From JAZDFC01 sp043808235 (GTDB lineage: Bacteria > Bacteroidota > Ignavibacteria > Ignavibacteriales > Melioribacteraceae), in NCBI GenBank assembly GCA_043808235.1, contig JAZDFC010000105.1, positions 186,001 through 250,000 on the forward strand: a DNA stretch of 64,000 nt. The letters run 5' to 3'. Positions 36,276 to 43,288 of the stretch are shown here, piece after piece. The notes below the pieces were generated by a model. It was given only the letters and a program-made list of their open reading frames with translations, ran no database searches and was not told the DNA's origin. How positions within the stretch are numbered: position 1 is the stretch's first letter; every line of letters starts with the position of its first letter. The translations under genes and the position numbers were made by a program.

Positions 36276-36803
36276 ATGCAGTATCAAAAATTCATCAATC
36301 TTATTGAAGACCACGCCGAATTGCTAACTCAAAAATGGCTAAGAGAAGTTAGTACCAATGCCGCAACACCCGGTTACCAAAAAATTCCGTCGGAATTAAT
36401 GCACGACCGTATCTATGAAAATTACAAACAGCTCGGTAGGTGGCTTGAAAAAAGCGAGGCTGCTTTTACACAAGTGGCCGAGCACTATATGAAACTCGGC
36501 CGGGAACGCGCTGCCGAAGGATTGAAAGAGAGCGAAGTGATTTATGCACTAATCCTATTGCGCACTATTATCTGGAAACACATAATGAACCAGGGTGTAG
36601 TTAATAGCTCAATAGATATGCAACGGGCGCTCGATTTTTATCAATTACTGAATAATTTTTTTGACAAAGCCACATACTATGTTGCAATCGGTTATGAAAG
36701 TCTTGCGTTGATTGATCAGGATAGGCTAAAGAAAGAAAAGTTTGTGGAGAAAACCGTTAAGAGCGTAACGGATTATTTTCTAAAATCGACACGGGTAGAA
36801 TAG
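36276..36803 (+). CDS. RsbRD N-terminal domain-like protein
   Basis: A 175 aa all-helical protein that starts with FINLIEDHAELLTQKWLREV, the first helix pattern of the RsbRD_N domain (PF14361), and has R/E-rich helices with EVIYALILLRTIIW in the middle. In RsbRD this domain is the sensor of a stress protein. Here it is alone, without a STAS tail, so how it signals is unknown; the STAS proteins at 5.7 and 11.2 kb are conceivable partners. The ribosome site is AAAAGGAG. Confidence 0.75.
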   Translation: MQYQKFINLIEDHAELLTQKWLREVSTNAATPGYQKIPSELMHDRIYENYKQLGRWLEKSEAAFTQVAEHYMKLGRERAAEGLKESEVIYALILLRTIIWKHIMNQGVVNSSIDMQRALDFYQLLNNFFDKATYYVAIGYESLALIDQDRLKKEKFVEKTVKSVTDYFLKSTRVE

Positions 36804-36860
36804 TTTTTTTATTGCCCAATGGTTGAATTGTTAAATTGTTGAAAAGAATTCCGGGTAAAA

Positions 36861-37202
36861 GTGAATATTCAAATTTTCGGAACTAAGGGCTGCAGTTACA
36901 CCCGCAAAGCAGAACGTTTTTTTAAAGAACGACGGATAATATATCATTTCCGGGATTTGAACGAAAAGGGTGTAAGCAAAGGCGAACTCGAAAATATTAA
37001 ACGCGTATTCAATGTTGACGATCTGATCGATAAAGAAGGGAAACAATACCGCAAAAGAAATCTGCAATATATTCTTCACAATGTTGAGGAAGAATTGCTT
37101 ACCGACCCCCTCCTATTTAAAACTCCTATTGTGCGAAACGAACGGCACGTAACCATTGGCTATCAACCCGATATGTGGAAAGAGTGGGTTGAGGGGAAAT
37201 AA
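36861..37202 (+). CDS. ArsC/Spx family thioredoxin-like protein
   Basis: A GTG-initiated 113 aa protein with the ArsC/Spx fold: NIQIFGTKGCSYTRKAERFF, RDLNEKGVSKGELENIKR, then LLFKTPIVRNERHVTIGY. The active-site Cys10 of the GCSYTRK loop is kept, but the second Cys of the Spx C-x-x-C pair is Thr, so it is more like the ArsC/YffB branch. The target (arsenate, glutathione adduct or RNA polymerase) cannot be told. There is no arsenic operon around. Confidence 0.8.
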   Translation: MNIQIFGTKGCSYTRKAERFFKERRIIYHFRDLNEKGVSKGELENIKRVFNVDDLIDKEGKQYRKRNLQYILHNVEEELLTDPLLFKTPIVRNERHVTIGYQPDMWKEWVEGK

Positions 37203-37230
37203 AAAACAAGTGGATTTTAGGCTATCCATT

Positions 37231-37341
37231 TTAATCGAGTCTTTCTACCTTGAATATTACCGGTCTGATTCCGTCCGTGCAGCAAGTTATCATATTTCTA
37301 TCGTCTTTCATCCAGCCCTCAAAAATATCTTTCGAAATATC
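37231..37341 (-). pseudogene. relic of a TIGR04076 family protein (C-terminus)
   Basis: On the minus strand a frame ending at TAA 37231 reads DISKDIFEGWMKDDRN and then MITCCTDGIRPVIFKVERLD. The final C-C-T-D-G-x-R-P-V-I-F-K-x-E-R is the hallmark end of TIGR04076 proteins. There is no N-terminal half: upstream it runs into the L-serine dehydratase relic in another frame. Confidence 0.55.
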
Positions 37342-37421
37342 TCCGCTGCTTTCCGCGGACCCATTGTGTGACTGCTCCACGGTCCGTATCCGACTCTCAA
37401 AATTTCTTTTATCGATTCCAT
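37326..37421 (-). pseudogene. sdaA: relic of L-serine dehydratase start, copy 1
   Basis: The minus strand encodes MESIKEILRVGYGPWSSHTM and GPRKAAEIFRK, which is the highly conserved N-terminus of iron-sulfur L-serine ammonia-lyase (consensus G-P-S-S-S-H-T-M-G-P-x-x-A-A). It stops soon after (TGA 37308), and nothing else of the enzyme follows. A second relic of the same segment lies at 39461. Confidence 0.7.
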
Positions 37422-37581
37422 AGGAATACTCATCAGTATTTGAACATGCCGTACAAAGGCATTTTTTTTCGAAGCCTTATACAAAAGCTTCTTTGTGCAA
37501 TCAAGTGTTTTTATTATTTTACTCACCGGCGAATTAATTCAATTTGAATTCTTTAAAATATTTTGCCGATATGGAGGCGTT

Positions 37582-39459
37582 ATGTTAAAAATTTTATTGT
37601 GCATGGTCGGAGCAATTTTACTTCTTATGAATACCGCTTCTGCGCAAACCGATGTAAGAATTACGGGATTATCCGGCATTGACGACAGCGAGGGAGTTAC
37701 ACATTTAATTTACCCAACCGAATATCGTTCACTGGGTTTGCAAACAGATTCAATCCTTTTCAACTATTACATCTTTAATACACAAACCGATAAGGAAGAA
37801 TTACTTTTTCATGATTATACCATTGAATCAACCACCGCGCTGCCGCCGGCGGATGTTTACGGAGAGTCGGTTGCCGATTATAAATTTTGGGGAAACGATC
37901 CGCGAAGATTTATTTGTGCATACAACGGGATATTTGGCGACGCATATTCTTATATATCCCGTTATGACATGCCCTATATTTGTTTGGGTACTATGCCCGT
38001 TAAAAAATTGCATGTCTCAAGTATGGATACAAATATTGTATATGCTTGCTTTGACAATTTGATTATGAAAAGCACGAACGGTGGGAAGGCCTGGCCTACG
38101 GAAGATAACATTCACAATGTAAATCTCGATTTCCATTATATTCAGCATTCTCCGTTTGATGACAATATCATTTTCGGTTATAAAAACCTTTCGCTCTACA
38201 AATCCATTGATGGTGGAAAAACCGCATACAGGCTTAACTTCTGGATGTATATAAATGAGCGTACACATTTTATTTTTGATAAAGATCAACAACATATCTA
38301 CGCTGTTGAAGAACGCGGAATTAATGTATCCGACAATTGCGGTGAACCGGGTTCATGGAAAACCATTATAGATAGCAATTGGGAAAATCTTTATATGGTT
38401 TACGATTCATTGTCGGGAGATATTTTCTTTTCATTGGGAAAAAAGCTCTATAAAAGTACCGATCATCTATCAACATATGATTTAGTTCACGAATTCCCCG
38501 AGAAGATTTACGGCATCTACAAAAAACCGGGTGAAGAAAAAATCTATGTAGCTTTCAACAGCTGGATTGAGGAATTCAACTTTCAACAATCGGAAGTTAT
38601 TCTTAGAAAAAGTATTAATAAATCGTTGGAACTATTTCCTTTGAGCGTTGGAAATGAGTGGAATTATTTTGTCGATGGGGGCTCTTATGATTGGTCGGAT
38701 TCCTTTACTTATGGTTATAAAAATAAAATTTTGAGCGATACAACCACAAGCGATGGATTGCACTATTTTAAATATTTGCACAATCCTTCTACTTTTTTCG
38801 CCAACTATAATACTTGCTGGCTGCGGGTAGATTCATTAAATGGAAAAATCTATGCATCTTTTTATCCCGGCGAAAATGAAGTCGTATTTTTTAATTTACT
38901 CGCTCATGGCGATATGTATTACGAACCCGAATACTTTTATGACATGTACGGGTTGATTTCTGCTGAAGTATCGGATACATTGTTGTGGAATAAAAGAAGA
39001 GAGGTGAAGCAGTATCGTTATTCCTCGCTTGGTATGTACCAAAGGATTTTGTGCCAGGGGATAGGTATGATCTCACAATATGACGGATATGATTTTGGTC
39101 ATGCAATTCACTATTTCCGGGGATGTGTTATTAATAATGTGGTTTATGGGGACACGGTATTAGTAAAGGTAAAAGACAGTATCCATAATCTTCCGGATGA
39201 ATTTTCGCTCATGCAAAATTATCCGAATCCGTTTAACCCCGCAACAGTAATCAGTTATCAGTTACCAGTCGTCAGTAAAGTAAATTTGCGAATTTATGAT
39301 ATCCTCGGTCGAGAGGTAGCGATACTTGTTAATGAAGAAAAACCAGCGGGAACTTACGAAGTGAAATTTAATGGAAGTCAACTCTCCAGCGGTGTGTATA
39401 TTTATCAACTGCGGGCAGGGACATTTGTAAGTTCGAAGAAATTTATTCTAACAAAATAG
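37582..39459 (+). CDS. T9SS cargo protein with BNR-type beta-propeller
   Basis: The start at ATG 37582 has GGAGG ahead and a signal peptide (MLKILLCMVGAILLLMNTASA). The 625 aa product shows Asp-box/BNR-like motifs (KSTNGGKAWP, KSIDGGKT, KSTDH) of a sialidase-like propeller at about 130-340, a middle beta region, and the T9SS tail from about 545: LMQNYPNPFNPATVIS, then RIYDILGREV, SGVYIYQL, KKFILTK. It should be exported across the outer membrane and anchored or released there. Its function is unknown. The gene lies between two relics of the serine dehydratase start. Confidence 0.88.
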   Translation: MLKILLCMVGAILLLMNTASAQTDVRITGLSGIDDSEGVTHLIYPTEYRSLGLQTDSILFNYYIFNTQTDKEELLFHDYTIESTTALPPADVYGESVADYKFWGNDPRRFICAYNGIFGDAYSYISRYDMPYICLGTMPVKKLHVSSMDTNIVYACFDNLIMKSTNGGKAWPTEDNIHNVNLDFHYIQHSPFDDNIIFGYKNLSLYKSIDGGKTAYRLNFWMYINERTHFIFDKDQQHIYAVEERGINVSDNCGEPGSWKTIIDSNWENLYMVYDSLSGDIFFSLGKKLYKSTDHLSTYDLVHEFPEKIYGIYKKPGEEKIYVAFNSWIEEFNFQQSEVILRKSINKSLELFPLSVGNEWNYFVDGGSYDWSDSFTYGYKNKILSDTTTSDGLHYFKYLHNPSTFFANYNTCWLRVDSLNGKIYASFYPGENEVVFFNLLAHGDMYYEPEYFYDMYGLISAEVSDTLLWNKRREVKQYRYSSLGMYQRILCQGIGMISQYDGYDFGHAIHYFRGCVINNVVYGDTVLVKVKDSIHNLPDEFSLMQNYPNPFNPATVISYQLPVVSKVNLRIYDILGREVAILVNEEKPAGTYEVKFNGSQLSSGVYIYQLRAGTFVSSKKFILTK

Positions 39460-39460
39460 C

Positions 39461-39565
39461 ATCCTGATATTTTTGTGTAAATATCTCTGTGGCTTTACGC
39501 GGACCCATTGTATGACTGCTCGATGGTCAGTATTCGATTCCGAATATTTTTTTGTTGAATCTATT
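39461..39565 (-). pseudogene. sdaA: relic of L-serine dehydratase start, copy 2
   Basis: The minus strand reads NRFNKKIFGIEY, a TGA stop, then PSSSHTMGPRKATEIFTQKY. This is the same N-terminal segment as the relic at 37326-37421, with the glycine codon before Pro turned into a stop, and it continues further (TQKYQDA). At base level the two relics align without gaps over about 70 bases with roughly three quarters identity. Confidence 0.7.
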
Positions 39566-40081
39566 TCACTCTACTTTTTTAATCGAATATTTTCCGTCAT
39601 CAAGAAGGCTGACTTCATAATCAATATCCGAAACTTTTAAAATGAAAGCGCTATATCCCATCCAATCAACAAATTGAATTGTTGATGATTCTTCGCCGAT
39701 AACATTCAAATCTTTTTCAAGATCAATCTTTTTTTGAAAAACTATTTGTTTGTTCCCGCCCTCTATTCCGAACGTGACTTTTTCGAAGTAAAGCATTTTA
39801 TAAATCTCAGCAGTTGTGATAAAAACTCTAAAAGCTGTTCCGGTTACTTCGCCTTTGGGAAACGGATCCCAATTGATAGGACTCTCACTTAAAAAAGTTG
39901 TGTACAAATAATTTTGGATAATTTCGGATTCCGGCTTCGCACGAGATAATGAATCAATAACGGTATGCAAGGAGTCAATTTGCGCTTTTAGAATGCCAGC
40001 GGTTCGATCAGTTTCCGGTTGTTTGGATTCGCAACCGAAGACGAACAGGAGAAGAGCAAATAATAAAATTTCTTTTTTCAT
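39566..40081 (-). CDS. lipoprotein with short coiled coil
   Basis: A 171 aa protein with a lipoprotein signal (FVFGC, Cys17), a heptad-like stretch AGILKAQIDSLHTVIDSLSR at about 28-48 and a beta-rich C-terminal domain. No family is recognised. Its TGA touches the serine dehydratase relic downstream. The start follows a region without an obvious ribosome site. Confidence 0.75.
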   Translation of the reverse strand: MKKEILLFALLLFVFGCESKQPETDRTAGILKAQIDSLHTVIDSLSRAKPESEIIQNYLYTTFLSESPINWDPFPKGEVTGTAFRVFITTAEIYKMLYFEKVTFGIEGGNKQIVFQKKIDLEKDLNVIGEESSTIQFVDWMGYSAFILKVSDIDYEVSLLDDGKYSIKKVE

Positions 40082-40146
40082 TATAGCCTCGCGATAATTT
40101 GTGGGTGAAAATTAGGATTTTATATTCACAAAAAACATCGGTGTTA

Positions 40147-40229
40147 ATAGAACGCGGATCATTATGATTTTTATGATTGGTTAAGATTATCATAAAATAT
40201 CATAATCATCATAAAAATCTGCGTTCTAT
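40147..40229. repeat. long imperfect palindrome (REP-like element)
   Basis: Two arms of about 40 bases pair imperfectly. The outer nine (ATAGAACGC and GCGTTCTAT) are exact, and inner blocks repeat TATGAT and ATCATA. The end of the right arm includes the VOC gene stop codon. Such AACGCGGAT/TATGAT palindromes look like repetitive intergenic elements and would fold as a long hairpin in mRNA. The copy number cannot be seen in this window. Confidence 0.6.
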
Positions 40230-40693
40230 TTCTCCCAAGTCTGTAACTCAATCATATTTCCTTCGGGATCCGTCATGTAACACCAGGTTACTTTGCTGCC
40301 GGTTTGGGTAGTGAGCGTTACAATTTTCCCAACCGGTTTTCCGCCGTTTGCAATAACATTTTTGAAGGCATCTTCTACATCATCAACTTCAAACGCAATG
40401 TGTCCCCAACCCGGTCGATTTACAATTGGTTTTAGCACTGGTTCAAGATTTTCATAATTAAAAAGTTCGAGTGTGGGACCGGTATTACCATAACCCGGCA
40501 GACGAAGATGAATCCCGGTTAAATGAACATCTTTCAAACCTGTCCCTGTATCCATCGCTTCGCCTTTATAATCTCTTTCTGGTGGAACAGCTTCGCATCC
40601 GAAAACATCAATGTAAAATTTTGCCAACCGCCGCCAATCTTCGGCAATTAAATTTGTGTGAACGTATTTGGCAAGCAATGATTTATCCCGCAA
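40226..40693 (-). CDS. VOC (glyoxalase/dioxygenase fold) protein
   Basis: A 155 aa VOC-superfamily protein: KYVHTNLIAEDWRRLAKFYIDVFGCE at the start, LRLPGYGNTGPTLELF, WGHIAFEVDDVEDAF and MTDPEGNMIELQTWE at the end. Metal-binding candidates are His12, His127-region and Glu150. The enzyme class (lyase, dioxygenase or resistance protein) cannot be assigned. The start is TTG at 40693, or TTG at 40678, which lines up with the ATG of the relic copy at 42264. A 71-base stretch of its 5' end recurs at 42187-42257. Confidence 0.85.
   Translation of the reverse strand: MRDKSLLAKYVHTNLIAEDWRRLAKFYIDVFGCEAVPPERDYKGEAMDTGTGLKDVHLTGIHLRLPGYGNTGPTLELFNYENLEPVLKPIVNRPGWGHIAFEVDDVEDAFKNVIANGGKPVGKIVTLTTQTGSKVTWCYMTDPEGNMIELQTWEK
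40602..40672. repeat. direct repeat, copy 1 (5' end of VOC gene)
   Basis: This 71-base segment matches 42187-42257 at 67 of 71 positions, in the same orientation. It is the intact VOC gene's N-terminal coding part. The two copies flank the AAA ATPase gene. Confidence 0.9.
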
Positions 40694-41001
40694 GTCTGAT
40701 TTTTATTCTGCTAATTTAACTAATAATATCTTGAATCTACTTTGTTCTTTATTTCTATTTGTAAAACAGATATTTTCCAATAGCAATAAATGCTCCCATT
40801 ATTATTTGGTATCCCTTAATAGTCCTTTCCGGTCTCACAGCTAATTCAACCAAATCTATTTTTGCTGTTTCCCAAACACAGCTTTGTTCGACCCAGAATA
40901 ATTGTACAGTTTCGGAATACGATTACGAATGAGTACGATTATATTGACATTCATTATAGTATTTTGTACATTTTCGGAGTCATAATCCGAAATCGTACAA
41001 A
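40694..41001. other. intergenic region with operator-like repeats
   Basis: About 300 bases between the VOC gene (minus) and the ATPase gene (plus). Its right part holds three copies of a TTGTACA-N2-TTCGGA-like half-site (see 40902-41001). The left part shows no gene. Confidence 0.5.
40902..41001. promoter_or_regulatory. operator-like half-sites before the ATPase gene
   Basis: A near-palindrome TTTGTACATTTTCGGA (40963-40978), 7 bases, TCCGAAATCGTACAAA (40986-41001) has two mismatches in 16 pairs and ends at the base just before the ATG. A third copy of the left half-site lies at 40902-40916. The layout suits a repressor that blocks both transcription and ribosome access. Confidence 0.55.
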
Positions 41002-42165
41002 ATGTTTGATCGAAAAATAAAAAATAAACTTTTACAGACAGCTAATTCTTTTCAGGTAGTTGCCATATTTGGACCCAGGCAATCAGGAAAGACCACCTTA
41101 TCCAAATTAGCTTTTCCAGGTTATATTTATAAAAATCTCGAGGACCCAACGGAAAGAGAGTTCGCGGTCTCCGATGCACGGTCATTTCTAAAAGATGCCG
41201 ACAAGGGGATGATAATTGACGAAATTCAGAATGTGCCGGAGCTATTTTCTTATATTCAAGTAATGGTCGATTCAAATCGTAATGCAAAGTTTATTATAAC
41301 AGGTTCACAGAATTATTTACTCTTAGAAAAAATTTCGCAATCGTTAGCCGGGCGTGTTTACCTGCTTCGACTTCTTCCCTTTTCTATTGACGAGATAAAA
41401 AGTAAATACTATCCGGCTAATTATCATGACTTTATATTTCGCGGATTCTTCCCTCCCATTTATGATAGAGAGCTTTCTGTTTCCGATTGGATGCCGAGCT
41501 ATATCCAAACTTATCTAGAAAGAGATGTAAGACAGATAAAAAACATAACCGATTTGAATGTTTTTCAGAAATTTCTTCAGCTTTGTTCGGGAAGAATCGG
41601 ACAGTTAGTCAATACTTCAAGTTTAGGAAATGACATTGGTGTATCCGATAAAACAATTAAATCATGGCTCACGGTACTTGAGACAAGTTTTATTGTTTAT
41701 TTATTGAAACCGTATTATAATAATTTTAACAAAAGAATTATCAAATCGCCCAAAATGTTTTTCATTGATACAGGACTTGCTTCTTCTTTTTTAAATATTA
41801 AAAATTCGGAACAAGCCGAATCTCATTTCCTGAAAGGCGGATTATTTGAAAATCTGATTCTGCTGGAAGTTCTTAAATTTTTTGTTAACAAAGGAGAAAA
41901 TCCGCAATTATATTTTTGGCGCGATAACCATGGCAATGAAATAGACCTGATATTCGAGATGAATAATGTTACTTATGCAATCGAAATAAAAGCAGGCGGT
42001 ACTATTTCCAACACATTTTTCAAAGGATTAGACTACTTTGAGAAAATTACAGCCGGGTCACCATTGAAAAAAATAATCATCTACGGAGGCGATCAATTCC
42101 AGGAGCGAAAAGCAGGTTTTGTTATTCCCTGGAACCAGCTTGAAAAAATGTTTGAGATTTTTTAA
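41002..42165 (+). CDS. AAA ATPase with DUF4143 domain
   Basis: A 387 aa protein of the AAA_14/DUF4143 type: Walker A GPRQSGKTT (25-33), Walker B GMIIDEIQNVPE, sensor IITGSQNYLL, a winged-helix-like part (VSDKTIKSWLTVLETSFIVYLL), then the C-terminal nuclease-like D-U-F-4143 core (FENLILLEVLKFF, FWRDNHGNEIDLIFE, AIEIKAG), a PD-(D/E)xK-like pattern. These proteins are common accessory genes of unclear function. The gene ends next to a truncated copy of the VOC gene start and seems to have been inserted there. Confidence 0.9.
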   Translation: MFDRKIKNKLLQTANSFQVVAIFGPRQSGKTTLSKLAFPGYIYKNLEDPTEREFAVSDARSFLKDADKGMIIDEIQNVPELFSYIQVMVDSNRNAKFIITGSQNYLLLEKISQSLAGRVYLLRLLPFSIDEIKSKYYPANYHDFIFRGFFPPIYDRELSVSDWMPSYIQTYLERDVRQIKNITDLNVFQKFLQLCSGRIGQLVNTSSLGNDIGVSDKTIKSWLTVLETSFIVYLLKPYYNNFNKRIIKSPKMFFIDTGLASSFLNIKNSEQAESHFLKGGLFENLILLEVLKFFVNKGENPQLYFWRDNHGNEIDLIFEMNNVTYAIEIKAGGTISNTFFKGLDYFEKITAGSPLKKIIIYGGDQFQERKAGFVIPWNQLEKMFEIF

Positions 42166-42264
42166 TAGCGGAGCTACTACGCAGTCAAAAACATCAATGT
42201 AAAATTTTGCTAAGCGCCGCCAATCTACGGCAACTAAATTTGTGTGAACGTATTTGGCGTACAT
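42166..42264 (-). pseudogene. truncated duplicate of the VOC gene (5' end)
   Basis: The minus strand starts ATG at 42264 and reads MYAKYVHTNLVAVDWRRLAK, FYIDVFDCVVAPLL, and then runs into the ATPase gene's 3' end. It aligns with the first 30 residues of the intact VOC protein. The rest is missing, so it is a relic. Confidence 0.85.
42187..42257. repeat. direct repeat, copy 2 (VOC relic)
   Basis: Copy 2 of the 71-base repeat, with 4 differences from 40602-40672. The ATPase gene lies between the copies. Confidence 0.9.
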
Positions 42265-42266
42265 TA

Positions 42267-43040
42267 TTAATCCGGGGTCATTTGAATATTATATCCCACA
42301 CCTAAATTAAAACTTATGGAGGTCGTATTGCCGTTTACCGGTATGTTATTTAAATGGACCCGGCTCCCAACCGCAAGTAGCCAAGCATCGTTAATTATCG
42401 GGATTAACCCATTCAACGATAAAGATACAACTTCACCGGACTCAATACCCCAATTTTTCTTCTCAAGTGTTTTGTGACCAACATTTAATACTGCAGCCAA
42501 CGAAATCCCGCCGTAGTGTCGAAGAAAACCTAATCCTGCTGAAATCTGATTTAATGATAGACCGTTCGGCTCAAGTCCCAAGCCCGATGAAACTGTTACT
42601 TGAAAAATTAAATTATTCCAAAAGCGCGGAACCATATTCATCTGAAATTCGAAGTTCTCCGCCTTGTCACTCATTGCATTGAGTATGAAAAAATAGCGAT
42701 GAACAACATTGCTGTGATATGTATCGGAAGGCGGAATGGAAATATCTTTAGTGCCGATAATAAAAATTGAATCTAACCTGGTTACAACTACTTCAGGGTA
42801 GAATGACTTTATCTGAGTAACAATTGTTGTATCGGAAGTTCGTATTTCGGAAACAATTTCAAGCGACACACTTCTGTTGTCGATAAGTGTAACAGCTTGC
42901 GGCAATATTTTTTGAATTCTTGAACAGATTACGGAATCTTTCTTAAGATAAAGAGTGTCCCTACCTTCCGCCCGTGAGATTTGATTTGCCGATATAATTA
43001 TAAGAAACAATAATACGACTACAGCCTTAATCTTAACCAT
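42267..43040 (-). CDS. secreted or outer membrane protein, unknown
   Basis: A 257 aa protein with a signal peptide (VVVLLFLIIISANQISRA) and a beta-rich second half with regular glycine/aromatic alternation (GLSLNQISAGLGFLRHYGG, FNLGVGYNIQMTP) that suits an outer membrane barrel. The first half (SRIQKILPQAVTLIDNRSV) may be a periplasmic domain. No family is recognised. Confidence 0.72.
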   Translation of the reverse strand: MVKIKAVVVLLFLIIISANQISRAEGRDTLYLKKDSVICSRIQKILPQAVTLIDNRSVSLEIVSEIRTSDTTIVTQIKSFYPEVVVTRLDSIFIIGTKDISIPPSDTYHSNVVHRYFFILNAMSDKAENFEFQMNMVPRFWNNLIFQVTVSSGLGLEPNGLSLNQISAGLGFLRHYGGISLAAVLNVGHKTLEKKNWGIESGEVVSLSLNGLIPIINDAWLLAVGSRVHLNNIPVNGNTTSISFNLGVGYNIQMTPD

Positions 43041-43288
43041 TTGTTTTACCTCTTGATAAATTACTCTCCATAAAAGAACGGTTTTGTGTTCCGGATTAAT
43101 TCGTATAAATAAATCGCATCTACATTCAACTAATCATACTCGATTTCACAGTATTCAAAAATATTCTTTGCGTTCTGCAAATGATATTAGTAAAATCAAA
43201 TATCTATTTGAAATATGTACAACTATTTCGATTTAATCAACAATAGTATTTCATCCTTTTTATAGATTCAATTTCAAGATTCTTAAAA

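Larger units (their letters stand above)
37203..37581. other. intergenic region filled with gene relics
   Basis: About 380 bases. From left to right on the minus strand it holds the 3' relic of a TIGR04076-type protein (37231-37341) fused to a relic of the start of L-serine dehydratase (37326-37421), then 160 bases without recognisable content. Confidence 0.55.
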
